Positions 38,285 to 48,424 of a DNA stretch of 64,000 bases are shown one piece after another. Below the pieces are notes generated by a model that worked only from the letters and a program-made list of their open reading frames with translations, was not told the DNA's origin and made no database searches. The position numbers and the translations under genes are program-made. Source of the DNA: Agapetus fuscipes (Eukaryota > Arthropoda > Insecta > Trichoptera > Glossosomatidae); contig OX637344.1 in assembly GCA_951799405.1 (NCBI GenBank), forward strand, positions 1,674,001 through 1,738,000, given 5' to 3'. Every line of letters begins with the position of its first letter. Position 1 is the stretch's first letter.

Positions 38285-39397
38285 TATACACAACAAATTA
38301 CATTTAAAAATAAACATCTAGATAATTTACAATTTCCAAAAAAGGTTTTCGATTTCTATAATAATTTGGAAGCTCCCATACACCCAATAGAGTAATAATA
38401 ATAGTATTATTATTTGGTTTCAAAGCTACGCGAACACGTGAAAGTTAAACTCCAAGTATGAAAGTCAACGTTTTAACTGAGCCGCGGCGCATACACATAA
38501 TGTATCAAGAATAAAGCAGCACCTCTCACGAGCGTCTCAATTTCTATATATTATAATAAAATGAACAATGTTTTACGTTTAAAACACGAGAACTCCTGTG
38601 TTAGCAGAGTTATAGGTATATTAGAGTTATATATTATGTCAATGTCGATATGTCTTTTCACATATGTAGTATGACATTTTACGTTGTAACTCAATCATAA
38701 CGTAAACAAAAAACCTATTAGGTCTTATACAGCGCTTCAAGTTTGCGTTATAATTTTGATGTATTTTGACAAAACGATTTATTCGAGTAACAACGTTAAG
38801 TTTTATTTTCTTGAATATGAACTTTGTAAAGCCAGCGAAATAAATTTTATTTTGCCAATGCTCCGCGAATAATTATTATTTTCTAAGGTTCCCGGAGCGG
38901 CCGCATGGCGCTGAAATCAGTCAAAATTGTGTATGGAACTCTTTCTTTTTCCATTATTAAATATTACTTGGAGGAGAAAAAATAAAACAAGTATTGCATT
39001 ACAAACATAAAAAATATTACTTCAAATCCTAAAAAGAAAATATACCATTATAATGCAATTTTAGCTACACGATCGTATGCAAAATTTGGGTACTTTTTAA
39101 ATAATTATAAAAAATCAATGAAAAGTTTAAAAAAATAATTTTCATCTAGAAAAAATAAAACTAATCAAAATGAATGTTTTGAAATAAAAAAAAGTTAGGA
39201 TTTATTCATAAGAACAGTGGAAATCTCCATTTAAGGTATCTCCGTAAATAAAATTATTTTGAATTGGTATTTTATGGAAAAAAATACCTAATTTTATGTG
39301 TTAATTTAAACTGGAGAAAAAATACTACCTTACCATTCAAAATATGGGTTATTTCGGTCATCAAAGTTGGGCGCGCTGACCTCTCAATCACCCTTAA
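38285..39397. other. Unassigned AT-rich region
   Basis: A Module-O-like stretch at about 38500-38555 (AGCACCTCTCACGAGCGTCT) and another at 38728-38780 are the only recognised pieces. GGCCGCATGGCGCTGAAATC at about 38900 is a GC patch. Confidence 0.3.
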
Positions 39398-39475
39398 TGT
39401 CACTCTTTTACTAAGACCATAAAGTATAAGAAACATATTTTTACAAACAACGGGATTTTTTTTTTGAACACGGCC
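39398..39475. mobile_element. Terminal sequence of a large TIR element (right end)
   Basis: ACTCTTTTACTAAGACCATA and ACAAACAACGGGATTTTTTT mirror 35148-35215. Confidence 0.55.
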
Positions 39476-39903
39476 TTAAGGCCCGGTATATTGAACTGTA
39501 GTAATATTTTAGTTAACTTTTACTTGAACTTTCATTCAAAATACTCAATCTCGAGTTAACTAAAACCAAACATTACCGAAGTATGAGGCCACGCCCACAA
39601 ATCTTGGAAATAATGAAAATGCCATTCAAAAGCTTTAAAACAAACAAATATTCATAAAAATCGTATACCTAACCTTCATTTAGCTAGAAAACGAGACAAA
39701 AAATGTTCAGTTTGCAACAATTTTGATGTATCCTTACATTAAAAAAGAACAGCTGCTGTCAGTGAAGCGCCGCCATCTTGAAAATCGAAAGTTAAAGTTA
39801 CTTAATATTTACTGCCGAAATTCGGTGAGTGAAATATTATGATGATTTAACTAAAATTACATTTTAGTTAACTTTACGATACTTCAAAATACCGGGCCTA
39901 AGG
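39476..39903. mobile_element. MITE with AGGCCCGGTAT termini (MITE-P relative)
   Basis: Left CTTAAGGCCCGGTATATTGA and right, reversed, CCTTAGGCCCGGTATTTTGA. TTTTAGTTAACTTT occurs in both arms. 428 bp, non-coding; the interior has GAAGCGCCGCCATCTTGAAA. Confidence 0.75.
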
Positions 39904-39904
39904 G

Positions 39905-40055
39905 AATATTGTCAAGAGTCGCAGGATTTGTTTATTTTGGATTTGGGTCTTTATTTTATAAGTAGGTACACATGCAGCATGTGTAAACGCGAATTTACAG
40001 CATATTGAGCGTACCTACATTGAAAATTATACTATATCCTTGCAACTTAGATAGA
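39905..40055 (+). mobile_element. Rep-A, diverged 3' half
   Basis: CAAGAGTCGCAGGATTTGTT, ACATGCAGCATGTGTAAACG, CCTTGCAACTTAGATA. Confidence 0.7.
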
Positions 40056-40179
40056 ATAGTTGAATTATTTTTTTGTGATAAAATAGAGTTAAGCTACCAT
40101 TACAAAGGCTTGTCGTGCAAGAACATGTCACCGTATCGCCCGCAGTACCAACAAAAACATTTCGTTTCAACGTTTACCA

Positions 40180-40430
40180 AAAAATATAAGAAAACTTTAA
40201 CAGCGCCTCTAGAGAGCGTTTTAGTTTTCATAGAGAATTAATAAAACGCTGTGGTTGTGTTGAATACTTGTTTATAATAATGCAGGCGGGGACACAATGT
40301 GTAATGTAAAGTTTTAACTCTTGCATTTCGTTCACCAAAAAAATGTATGAAATTTGAAGCAGCGCCTCAAGAGAGCGTTTCAATTTTCATACATAATTCT
40401 TAAAACGCTGCAGTTGAGTTTGTTACTTTT
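40180..40430. repeat. Two tandem copies of Module-O
   Basis: Units at about 40184-40262 and 40336-40420 share CAGCGCCTC, AGAGAGCGTTT, ATTTTCATA, AATT, TAAAACGCTG and GTTGNGTT. Each is internally near-palindromic (AGCGTTTT and AAAACGCT). Confidence 0.65.
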
Positions 40431-40765
40431 GTTGTCATACAGAATGTGGCCGAGAGGCTAAAGTCATTAATTTTGATAAATTACGCTCCTGTAGTTAATG
40501 AAAAACACGCTCGCCACTTTCTTGGAGGTAACGATTTCATGCCCCACACCCACGGATATAATTTTGTGATATCAAAGGTGTGTATTGATCAGAATCAAGA
40601 ATAAGGAGGCATGCAAGATTTCATAAAAGAAATTCTACTGGTTTTGAGAATTTGAATGTGTACAAAAATAATCAAATAGAAACAAAATAATTTTGTTACG
40701 AATGCGTAATTGTGTCGCTGTGTGTTTTTTACTTGTGTGAGAGTGTATGTGTCTCTAGAAGTAGG

Positions 40766-41003
40766 TCTAATCTAATCTAATCTATTCTAAGTTGCAAAAT
40801 ATAAGTGACATTAGAGATTCACATTATGAGCATTCTCACAAAACAGACATGTTTAAGATCGCGCTTAAACATGCCGAATGTAGTCCTACAATATAAAAAC
40901 CCGAATCTCAAATGAACATACACCCTGCAACTCCTGCCGACCTTCCCTGAAATAGGGGTGACATTGGCAAAGTGAACCATTTTCTACAGCAGGGTGGTCA
41001 GGG
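40766..41003 (-). mobile_element. Rep-A, 5' end clipped
   Basis: (TAATC)n tail, GACCTTCCCTGAAATAGGGG, ATTTTCTACAGCAGGGTGGT. Similarity ends before CCAACCTATAAG. Confidence 0.85.
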
Positions 41004-41809
41004 AAGGTGCTTTTAAATAATTATATTATCTATATTTGTTCGATGGTCCGAGCATTCACTCGAATCTTCTAAATATAATATTCTGACAAAGTCACGAATG
41101 TTCCAGTTTCCGATGTTTCGAGAACCACCCTTATGTCATAGGAAGTATAATCCATTTTTACCAAGAGAAAAAATGTTTTTTAGTAATAGTAAAAATTGAC
41201 AAATTAAAAATGGGAAAATACAAAAAATAAAAATGAGGTCTTATAAAAAAAAGTACATAATATCTACGAATATTGTGAACAATAAAATAAAAATCACACA
41301 TTTATTTTTCTTTTGTATAATAAGCAAGGAAAACTAGTTTTTAGTTCGGCTATTCGATCATAGATGGCGTTAGTTCCCATTTTGCAAAGCAAAGCTTTGT
41401 CGATATATTTTTAGGTAGAAAAATACAACAGAGTAATTTACTTTCGTTTCTTTTATTTAAGAAGAAAAAAAAGCATTAAATTTTTAGAATATATCGTATC
41501 CATAAAATATTATTTCTAAAATAAGAAAAAAAACAACATTTTTTTAATTATTTTCTTTTTATCGTTCGTTTTTCACTTTTCAACCGACTGAAGAATGAAC
41601 ACACAAATTTTCTTGTCTATGGCAAATGTGTCGACCTCTTCCTGCTAATATTTAATATTAAATTAAGCAGATACTTGTACGTATTTGTAACCTACTTAAG
41701 AGCATTCTAAACAATACACCTGTATATTTGTTTAAAATGTCTTTTTGTGGTGACACTTTTTAAGTTACCTATATACTTTTTTAACCTTTATAATTTAGAT
41801 AAACAAACA
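41004..41809. other. Unassigned AT-rich region
   Basis: No family or frame recognised. Confidence 0.25.
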
Positions 41810-41813
41810 ATAC

Positions 41814-42128
41814 GACCGGTCCGTAGCTCAGTGGTAACACTGCGGACTCTGAATGGGAAGGTTGTGGGTTCGAATCCCAGCGGAGCACAAAAAATACAGG
41901 TACCTACCATTTAAATTTGCTCGTCGCTGGGTTGAAAAATTCATAAACCTTTACCAATGACCGGTCACCAAAGGTCCATCCTGCCTTACAGCAACTGGGT
42001 CTTGCTTGAGTATTGGCGCTTTGTAGCGACGACCAAGCTCGTACACCTCTGCGTCACTACAACAAGTGTCATAGACCCCTAGAGTCTCTAGAATCTAGGG
42101 AGTCTCCCGCACAGCATTTAAAAAAAAT
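41814..42128 (+). mobile_element. SINE-B, B1 tail, full length
   Basis: ACCGGTCCGTAGCTCAGTGG, GGGTTCGAATCCCAGCGGAG, intact body, B1 tail ACAACAAGTGTCATAGACCC to CCCGCACAGCATTT and poly-A. One of the best-preserved SINE-B copies. Confidence 0.95.
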
Positions 42129-42162
42129 TAATGATAATAAACACTCTCGATTTCTTTCATTA

Positions 42163-42222
42163 CTATTACTCTTTTACTTAGACCATAAAGTTGAAGAAAC
42201 ACATTTTTTTATAAAACGACAG
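42163..42222. mobile_element. Fragment of the CTTTATGGTCTTAG terminal repeat
   Basis: ACTCTTTTACTTAGACCATA and AAGAAACACATTTTTTTATA, compare 39405-39450. Confidence 0.5.
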
Positions 42223-42236
42223 GGTTAGGGTATATA

Positions 42237-42772
42237 CCTTGTCTTGTCTTGTATCCTGCCGCCATTCCTCTAGGGGTGGCCTGTACCTCCACACAAGTGC
42301 CTCCACTTGACCCTGTCCTTGCATACTTCTTTCATCTCATCTAATTTCATCACTCTTTTCATGCATGCTCTTCACTTTTTTCCACTCTGTAAATTCCTTT
42401 CATTCGCAATCTCACTTATCTGATCAATCCATTCTTTCCTAGGTCTTCCCCTTCCACGCTTACCTATTACATTCCCTTGATACACTTTTTTTGTCAGTCG
42501 GTCTTCATTCATCCTTTCAATATGTCCAAACAATCGCATCACACTTCTTTGAACTTAACTTTCACGCTTTCTTTTACTCCGCATTCATTCGGACCCCATT
42601 CGTTTTTCACTTTATCTTTCAGTGTTTTTCCTGTCATACTTCTCAAATGAGCCATTTCTACGGTGCACACCTTATTCACTTCTCTTTCATTCACCGTCCA
42701 CGACTCGCTTCCATACATCAGGGTCGGCAACAATATACAATTGTGTACCGCCATTTTCATTTCCATATTACC
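42237..42772 (-). pseudogene. LINE-G2 ORF2 C-terminal copy
   Basis: (TCTTG) tail at 42239. Minus: stop near 42275, then GRGRPRKEWIDQI-like text, a frameshift near 42556, and MAVHNCILLPTLMYGSESWT at 42700-42766. WFGH is changed to a CLDI-type stretch. Begins near 42772 at the same 5' point as 8208, which may be a preferred truncation. Confidence 0.85.
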
Positions 42773-43330
42773 GCTCCTAATAAAGTAGAATACAACTTAC
42801 AAGTAGTATCCATAAAAGAGATCCATACCCAAGTTGCTTTTTAATTTCGTTAATGCACGGACGTATCTTAGTGAACTACTTAGCTAAGTATTTCCTATGG
42901 GAAGGCCACTTAACCATCCCCCATTAATTTTCTATTGGAAATTACGTAAAAAAACAGCTTAAACACGAATAGCATATAACTTAAACGCACTCAATCATAA
43001 CACAAAATTGAATGGAAACGAAAACAGCACATCTAGTGAGTGTTTTAATTTGTGATATATTTTTTTAAATTATAGTTTTGACTTGATTTTTTATACTTGT
43101 GGTATTGGAAAGCGAACAAACAAGATACCATGCCATATTTATGGTCAATCGATCAAAAAATAATCAGGAATAATTAGCCGAAGGAACTCTATTGGGGAAA
43201 CGATAATAGATGAGTAAATAAATGTAAGAAATAATGAGGTTAAGAACACGCAACTATGATAGATGGGGAAAATGTAATTTTTAATATGGAAACGATTAAT
43301 TTGATCGGGAAAAATGTTTGTGCTAACCAG

Positions 43331-43542
43331 GGGTGGAAGTCTCGACGACCGTCGCGTCGCGTCGATAGATCTTACCTTATCTATTTGACGATAGGAAAGA
43401 AAAAAATATGGCGGTGCCTGAACAGGTGATCATTAATCCATATCAAATTCATCAGCTGTTGATACGCTGCCTTTTTTCCGTCCTAATTTAAAATATACTC
43501 GGATACTGTAAGATCTATCGACGGTCGACGAGACTTCCACCC
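43331..43542. mobile_element. MITE-I copy 1
   Basis: TIRs GGGTGGAAGTCTCGACGACC and, reversed, GGGTGGAAGTCTCGTCGACC; both arms include ATAGATCTTAC. CAG at 43328-43330 and 43543-43545 is a possible 3-bp target duplication. Interior ATATGGCGGTGCCTGAACAG. Confidence 0.85.
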
Positions 43543-43555
43543 CAGCCCCTGTAGA

Positions 43556-43735
43556 CTCGAAAATTCGATAAGTCATATCATATGAAGACTAAGCGATCCA
43601 ACATGGCCGCAAGTAAACAGCTGATTGGACTGTTAAATGTGCTTTATACAATTTGTGTGAGTAATATTTGACTGTCTGAAAAAGTGTAAACGCGCGGACT
43701 TTCTTATCGATACGATCGCTTGCTGACGATACTGA
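43556..43735. mobile_element. MITE-H/I-related sequence between MITE-I copies
   Basis: AACATGGCCGCAAGTAAACA matches the MITE-H core (AAGATGGCCGCAAGTGAACA). No TIRs are visible. Confidence 0.5.
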
Positions 43736-43942
43736 CAGTGGAAGTCTGGACGACCGTCGGTAGCTCTTACTAGATATATTTGAAGATAGGATGGAATAAA
43801 ACATGGCGGTGCCTAAACAGCTGATCGTTTTTACATATGAAATCAGTTGTTGATATAACTGATTTCCCCATGTTAAATTCCGTCCTATCTTTAAATGAGT
43901 ACAGTAAGATCTATCGACGCGGCGGTCTTCGAGACTGCCACC
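43736..43942. mobile_element. MITE-I copy 2
   Basis: GTGGAAGTCTGGACGACCGT at the left; on the right, the reverse of GGTGGCAGTCTCGAAGACCG. Interior ACATGGCGGTGCCTAAACAG. More diverged than copy 1. Confidence 0.8.
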
Positions 43943-43997
43943 TCTGTTTATATAGGAAATTTAATAATATTTTGTTGTATCCCTTTCGTGAGGAATA

Positions 43998-44570
43998 ACT
44001 GGTAAGACTCTGAATGATAGGGTCTGTAATGTCTGAGCTATGAATGAGTGCTGCATGAACAAGATTATGAGAGTGAATGCATAAATGACTGCAATGAAAT
44101 GGTTCGGGTTTTTTTAAAGTTAGGGCTGTGAAAAACTGGCAAAAAGAGTATAGAAAAGGAATGGCAATGGTACTAATCGTGAAAGTGGTATATCAAAAAA
44201 AGAATGGATTGATCAAATAATCGAGATTGCAAAGTGAGAAAAATATTAAAACACGCATGAAGACAATTCGCTGCCTTAGTTCTTGTTTATCGTATACGCC
44301 ATTGAGAAAATTTTACATGAGCAATGCTTGCATGTGTACTGGACCAATGTGTCTTATGAAAACAAGAAATTTATTTAAAAATCATTTAAAAGAACTTTCA
44401 CATTATCGAGTTTTACGGTTTTTTTTAGCTCAGATTGTGTAGAATTTGATTCTTAAGACAACTGCATGAAAAAGTCATATTTGACAAGATTGGCGTATAC
44501 GATAAACAAGAACTGGGGGAGCGCATTATCAATTTTGAGGTAATGTAAGAAGGAGGTAACAAGGACAGAA
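43998..44570 (+). pseudogene. Decayed LINE-G2 split by MITE-C
   Basis: 43998-44268 keeps the GKTLNDRV, KRVYKGNG and KEWIDQIIEIAK-like order with stops and indels. After MITE-C, GAGGTAATGTAAGAAGGAGG and AACAAGGACAGA (about 44536-44570) resume the tail. Confidence 0.65.
44269..44523 (-). mobile_element. MITE-C nested in LINE-G2
   Basis: Ends CGCTGCCTTAGTTCTTGTTT and AACAAGAACTGGGGGAGCG. Subtype with the long TIR (TTATCGTATACGCCA). Confidence 0.9.
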
Positions 44571-44624
44571 TAATGCTGACATTTAATTTAAAGGTCATAT
44601 TTCAATCACAAGGTCTTCTTCGTT

Positions 44625-44990
44625 TTCTTCTTCTTCAGTCTTTCTCAGACCACTCCTGGACGTGGACCTCCTCAAATCATATCCATTCCTGTCTATCGGC
44701 TGCTATGTTCAGCCATTCTGCCTGCAGTTCTCTTGATGTCGTCCAGCCACCTCAGTTGGGGTCTCCCCACTCCTCACTTGGGCATTCTGGGACGTCATGG
44801 TCCTGACTTGCGACGTGACCATCTTAGTGCCATTTTAAGCAGGCATCTCGCTGTATGACATCAGTGACACCAGTGCGTCTACGGATCTCCTGGTTTGGAA
44901 CCCTGTCTCTGAGACTGATTCCTAGTATGCTCCTTTCAATGGCTCTTTGGCGCGTCCTCAGTCTCTTTAGCACTGAGGGGAGGATATGTC
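44625..44990 (-). pseudogene. LINE ORF2 C-terminal fragment of another lineage
   Basis: Minus strand reads LRTRQRAIERSILGISLRD, VPNQEIRRRTGVTD, then QRDACLKWH and a stop; further on, RWLDDIKRTAGRMAE. This wording is characteristic of an insect endonuclease-reverse transcriptase LINE family. RT catalytic motifs lie upstream and are missing. Stops and shifts show decay. GC-richer than the surroundings. Confidence 0.8.
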
Positions 44991-45023
44991 ACTTATTCAG
45001 TTTTACCTTTAAGGTATCGACGT
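44986..45023. mobile_element. MITE-J terminus
   Basis: TCACTTATTCAGTTTTACCT then TTAAGGTATCGACGTG. Only one TIR, at the edge of the LINE fragment. Confidence 0.65.
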
Positions 45024-45364
45024 GTACAAATAAGTTGTTGTGAATACAGGATAATGAAATGTAATGACGAATAATTCGTAAATTGTCGTGATTGCGCGAC
45101 GATCAATCATGGCTGATGGGAGGCGAGGTTAGGTAAGCTGAAAAAATAACAATTGTCATCACGGAGGTTGCCTCCTGTAAATTGTCGTGAAATTATCTTC
45201 AAATTACGGTCAAACCTCAATATGAGAATGCTCCAAGCAACAAACAATGTCTTGGATTACGAATAAAAACGCTACACTACAAATCTACATATAGTCTACA
45301 TATAATCTTGAGATGGTCCTGGACCATTAAATGGCGCCACAGGAAAGAAATCATCCATCATCAT

Positions 45365-45430
45365 AATAATAATAAATAATAAACACAGAATTTATACAGC
45401 ACCTTTTATGACAATGTGTCACTACAAAGG
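45365..45430 (-). mobile_element. LINE-type 3' tail
   Basis: ATT/AAT repeats next to ACAGAATTTATACAGCACCT and AAAGGCGCTTG; same pattern as 28448-28490. Confidence 0.5.
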
Positions 45431-45485
45431 CGCTTGTCCATATGATTGGACGAAGAGGTGAGTCTTGAGACTTCTTTTAAAATCA

Positions 45486-45785
45486 TAGTATTACTTCTTG
45501 CTGCGTTTTCCACACAAGGGTCGCACGTGGTGAGTATAACCTATTTAATTGTACAGGTAAAGGAGCTGGCCACTTTAGTTGAAGTGGGTGTTTCCCAGCT
45601 TTCAAGGGGGCTGGTACTTATTTCTTGTGGAGGCTTAGTAAGCCTTGGCATGTTTATTTTTTATTTTGGGTTTGAGACAAACGCGGACACGAGAAATCAT
45701 TTCTGACACAATCAGTGGAATTCGAACCCGAGCTCTCGTCATGGAATGCAAGCACTCTACCAACTGAGCTTTCGACTGGACCGGA
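45486..45785 (-). mobile_element. SINE-E, near full length
   Basis: Minus: GGTCCAGTCGAAAGCTCAGT, GGGTTCGAATTCCACTGATT, AGAAATGATTTCTCG, CAGCTCCTTTACCTG, ending near AAGAAGTAATAC. Confidence 0.85.
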
Positions 45786-46673
45786 CGGGTAAAAATTAAA
45801 ATATTTTTTATGGTTTGATGAATGTTCAGATTCCTGCTGCTTCGCCGTCGTTATTACCTAATTGTACCTCTTTGTCGTAACTTATACTTCTCATTTTTCT
45901 ATGGTTTTTGCCTGATCCAAGTCGATATTACTTGAAGTGAAATAAATGCTTATTTTTGAAAAATAAAACTGTGTGTATTTTTATAATTTTCCATAAATTT
46001 TCATTTTTGACATATGAGATCGGTTGATGGATTTCTCAATTGATAAAGATTTTGATTTTTGAGAGCACTGCGCAGGTTCCGACACATTGTAACGGATACA
46101 TCTTTCAAATCAACAAACTCTAACGTTTTCGCCCAAAAATATATTATTTTTTAGTTACAATTTCCAAATCCGAATACATTTCAAAGCACTTATTGAGGTA
46201 TGTCTATTTCTGAGTACATAAAAAGACATCGGTAATTGCTCGGCCTACAGGGGAAGGCTGTATTAATTAATCACAGCCTAATCACGTGACATTTACGTGC
46301 ACGGCAAGAGGAAAATGCACGACGAGGAAATGACGGAAATTACCGGAATTTTCCGAACCCCCTCTCCCACCCCCAGCGGCGTCGCGGCGTCTTGAAAAAC
46401 AGCGTTTGACTGGCCGGTGAAGCTTTTAGCGAAAATTGAATTGATGGTTCGAGGAGCGTGTCAGTTTTGATATTAATTGCTTTGTTTATGCGAGACACGA
46501 AAAGCATAACGGAATTTTAATTTCTTGTTTTTGCAACTTTGTGTTCAGATGTTCAGAATTATTTCTCTGCTGATTCGGTTGTTAGCTTAATGCGAAGAGC
46601 GCTTGATGGAGATGCAAAATACGTTAGGTTGGAATGCAGAAACATGTTTTTGAATCTCGTTAATTCAGTATGT
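45786..46673. other. Unassigned region with a GC-rich island
   Basis: 46240-46470 is GC-rich (CCCCCAGCGGCGTCGCGGCG) and free of repeat matches, so it is a candidate for conserved or regulatory single-copy DNA. 45900-45965 has a remnant of the hammerhead-variant flank (GAAGTGAAATAAATGC). Confidence 0.35.
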
Positions 46674-46995
46674 TTTTTTTTTTTTTAAGAAATCCTGTGC
46701 GGGAGACTCCCTAGATTCTAGAGACTCTAGGGGTCTATGACACTTGTTGTAGTGCCGCAGAGGTGTACGAGCTTGGTCGTCGCTACAAAGCGCCAATACT
46801 CAAGCAAGGCCCAGTTGCTGTTAGGCTGGACGGACCTTTGGTGACCGGTCATTTGTAAAGGTTTATGAATTTTTCAACCCAGCGATGAGCAAATTTGAAA
46901 ATGTAAATGGTATATTTTTTGTGCTCCGCCGGGAATCGAACCCACAACCTTCCCATTCAGAGTTCGCAGTGTAACCACTGAGCTACGGACCGGTC
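46674..46995 (-). mobile_element. SINE-B, B1 tail, full length
   Basis: Poly-T at 46674, CTAGATTCTAGAGACTCTAG, ACGAGCTTGGTCGTCGCTAC, and head CTGAGCTACGGACCGGTC at 46995. The B box reads GGTTCGATTCCCGGCGGAGC on the minus strand. Confidence 0.95.
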
Positions 46996-47898
46996 AGACA
47001 TGTAATTTGTAATAAAAGAGCTATTTTCATACCGTTAAAAAAAAGTTTTTATTATAGGATTTTGTTGTCACTTATTTTAAGGGAAGGATTTTTATAAGGA
47101 CGCCTCCATATTGTACAATATAATAATAAATTTCATGTCAATGCTTCCTACAACTGCATCCTTGTGAATGAGCCGTATGTACGTATATCTTTCACAAGGG
47201 GCTGGATGTGACTCAAAAAATGCAACGGCGTATTGGTACAGAACCTATAGTTCAGAATTGGAGAGAATTTTATTTTCTAAGATGTTTAGAAACCTTTGGT
47301 CATGCTTGGTCAGTGCCCAGGATTTGGAAGTTTATGAGAAACATAAAAATAGAAAAGGCCCATCGTAGACATAAGCGAAACGTCTGGAAGCTCCAGCTCC
47401 CACAGACCACGGCAACCGGTTCCGGAAAATTCTAGCATAAAAAATTTACTTGATTTTTAATTATTTGACGTTGTTGAATTCCATTAAATACAAACAAAAA
47501 AGAAATTGCAAATAAAGTGAGTTAAATTAAAATTAAAGCCCGTTAAACAAGTCGTACGAATCCAAAAAAGATCAAAGCTACATACAATAAATCGCATGTT
47601 TTTTTTATTGCACTGTAAACCCCTCTCACAATACCAGCGCTTGAAGATCCACAGCTGCGAGCTGTGCCAGTGGTTTTAATGAGACAAAGTGGTTTGATGA
47701 CAAGTGGTTAGTTAAAGTTCACTTTGAGGCAATTAGTATTCTGTAGAGGAGAGACTCATCCCCGTGCTGTGGAAAAGATTTCAACTTTACGGTAGACGAG
47801 CTGTTGTCTTTTTCTTCTGTTTAGTAATAAAATTCAGAAGGTGAAAATTATTGGAAAAATTATTCACGGATGGTGTATAATATAGAGAACTAAGTTTT
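46996..47898. other. Unassigned region with an open frame
   Basis: 47208-47435 (+) is open for 75 codons, includes VQNWREFYFLRCLETFGHAW and ends in TAG. I do not recognise it. It has no nearby splice or promoter evidence. Confidence 0.3.
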
Positions 47899-48150
47899 TC
47901 GCAACGCAACTAAGATACATAAATAGTGTAACTTCTTGCCGCGTTACCCCTGAAGGGGTCGCATGTGGCGAGTTGAAGCTATTTATTTTTACAGGTAAGG
48001 CGGCCGGCCTTACGCCAATCGCTTCAGTTGAAGTGGGATTTTCACAGCTCCTGATAGGGACTAGTACTCTTTTCGTATGAAGGCTGAGTAAGCCTTGCCG
48101 GTATTTTATTTTGGGGTTTGAAATATACACCGAAACGGGTTTTCATGTTT
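47899..48150 (-). mobile_element. SINE-E, head missing
   Basis: CGCAACTAAGATACATAAAT, CCCTGAAGGGGTCGCATGTG, GCCGGTATTTTATTTTGGGG, up to ACACCGAAACGGG. The tRNA-like head is lost. Confidence 0.85.
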
Positions 48151-48424
48151 TCTTTTAAAATTTTCCTTATATTAGCATTTAAATCCCCTACCCTTCCATA
48201 CAGTCATTTTACATGTATCGTAGTATTTCAACAAAATTATACAACCAGCAAAATTTCTAACTAATTGAGAGCTTCATGTCTTTCGGGGTAGAAATTTCAG
48301 GCTTCACGGTTAACCCCAAAAGTCCGTTACGAACCTCAAAATCTACTCCGCGGAGCTTTTGCGGCCGAAGCTTGCAGACAGCTTTTAATGCATAATTCCC
48401 ATTTGCATTTCACGTCGCCCGGCT

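Noticed and set aside
45900..45965. Further UUGAUAA hammerhead copy
   Set aside because: Only the outer flank and CCTGATCC are left; no helix II or cleavage site can be drawn.
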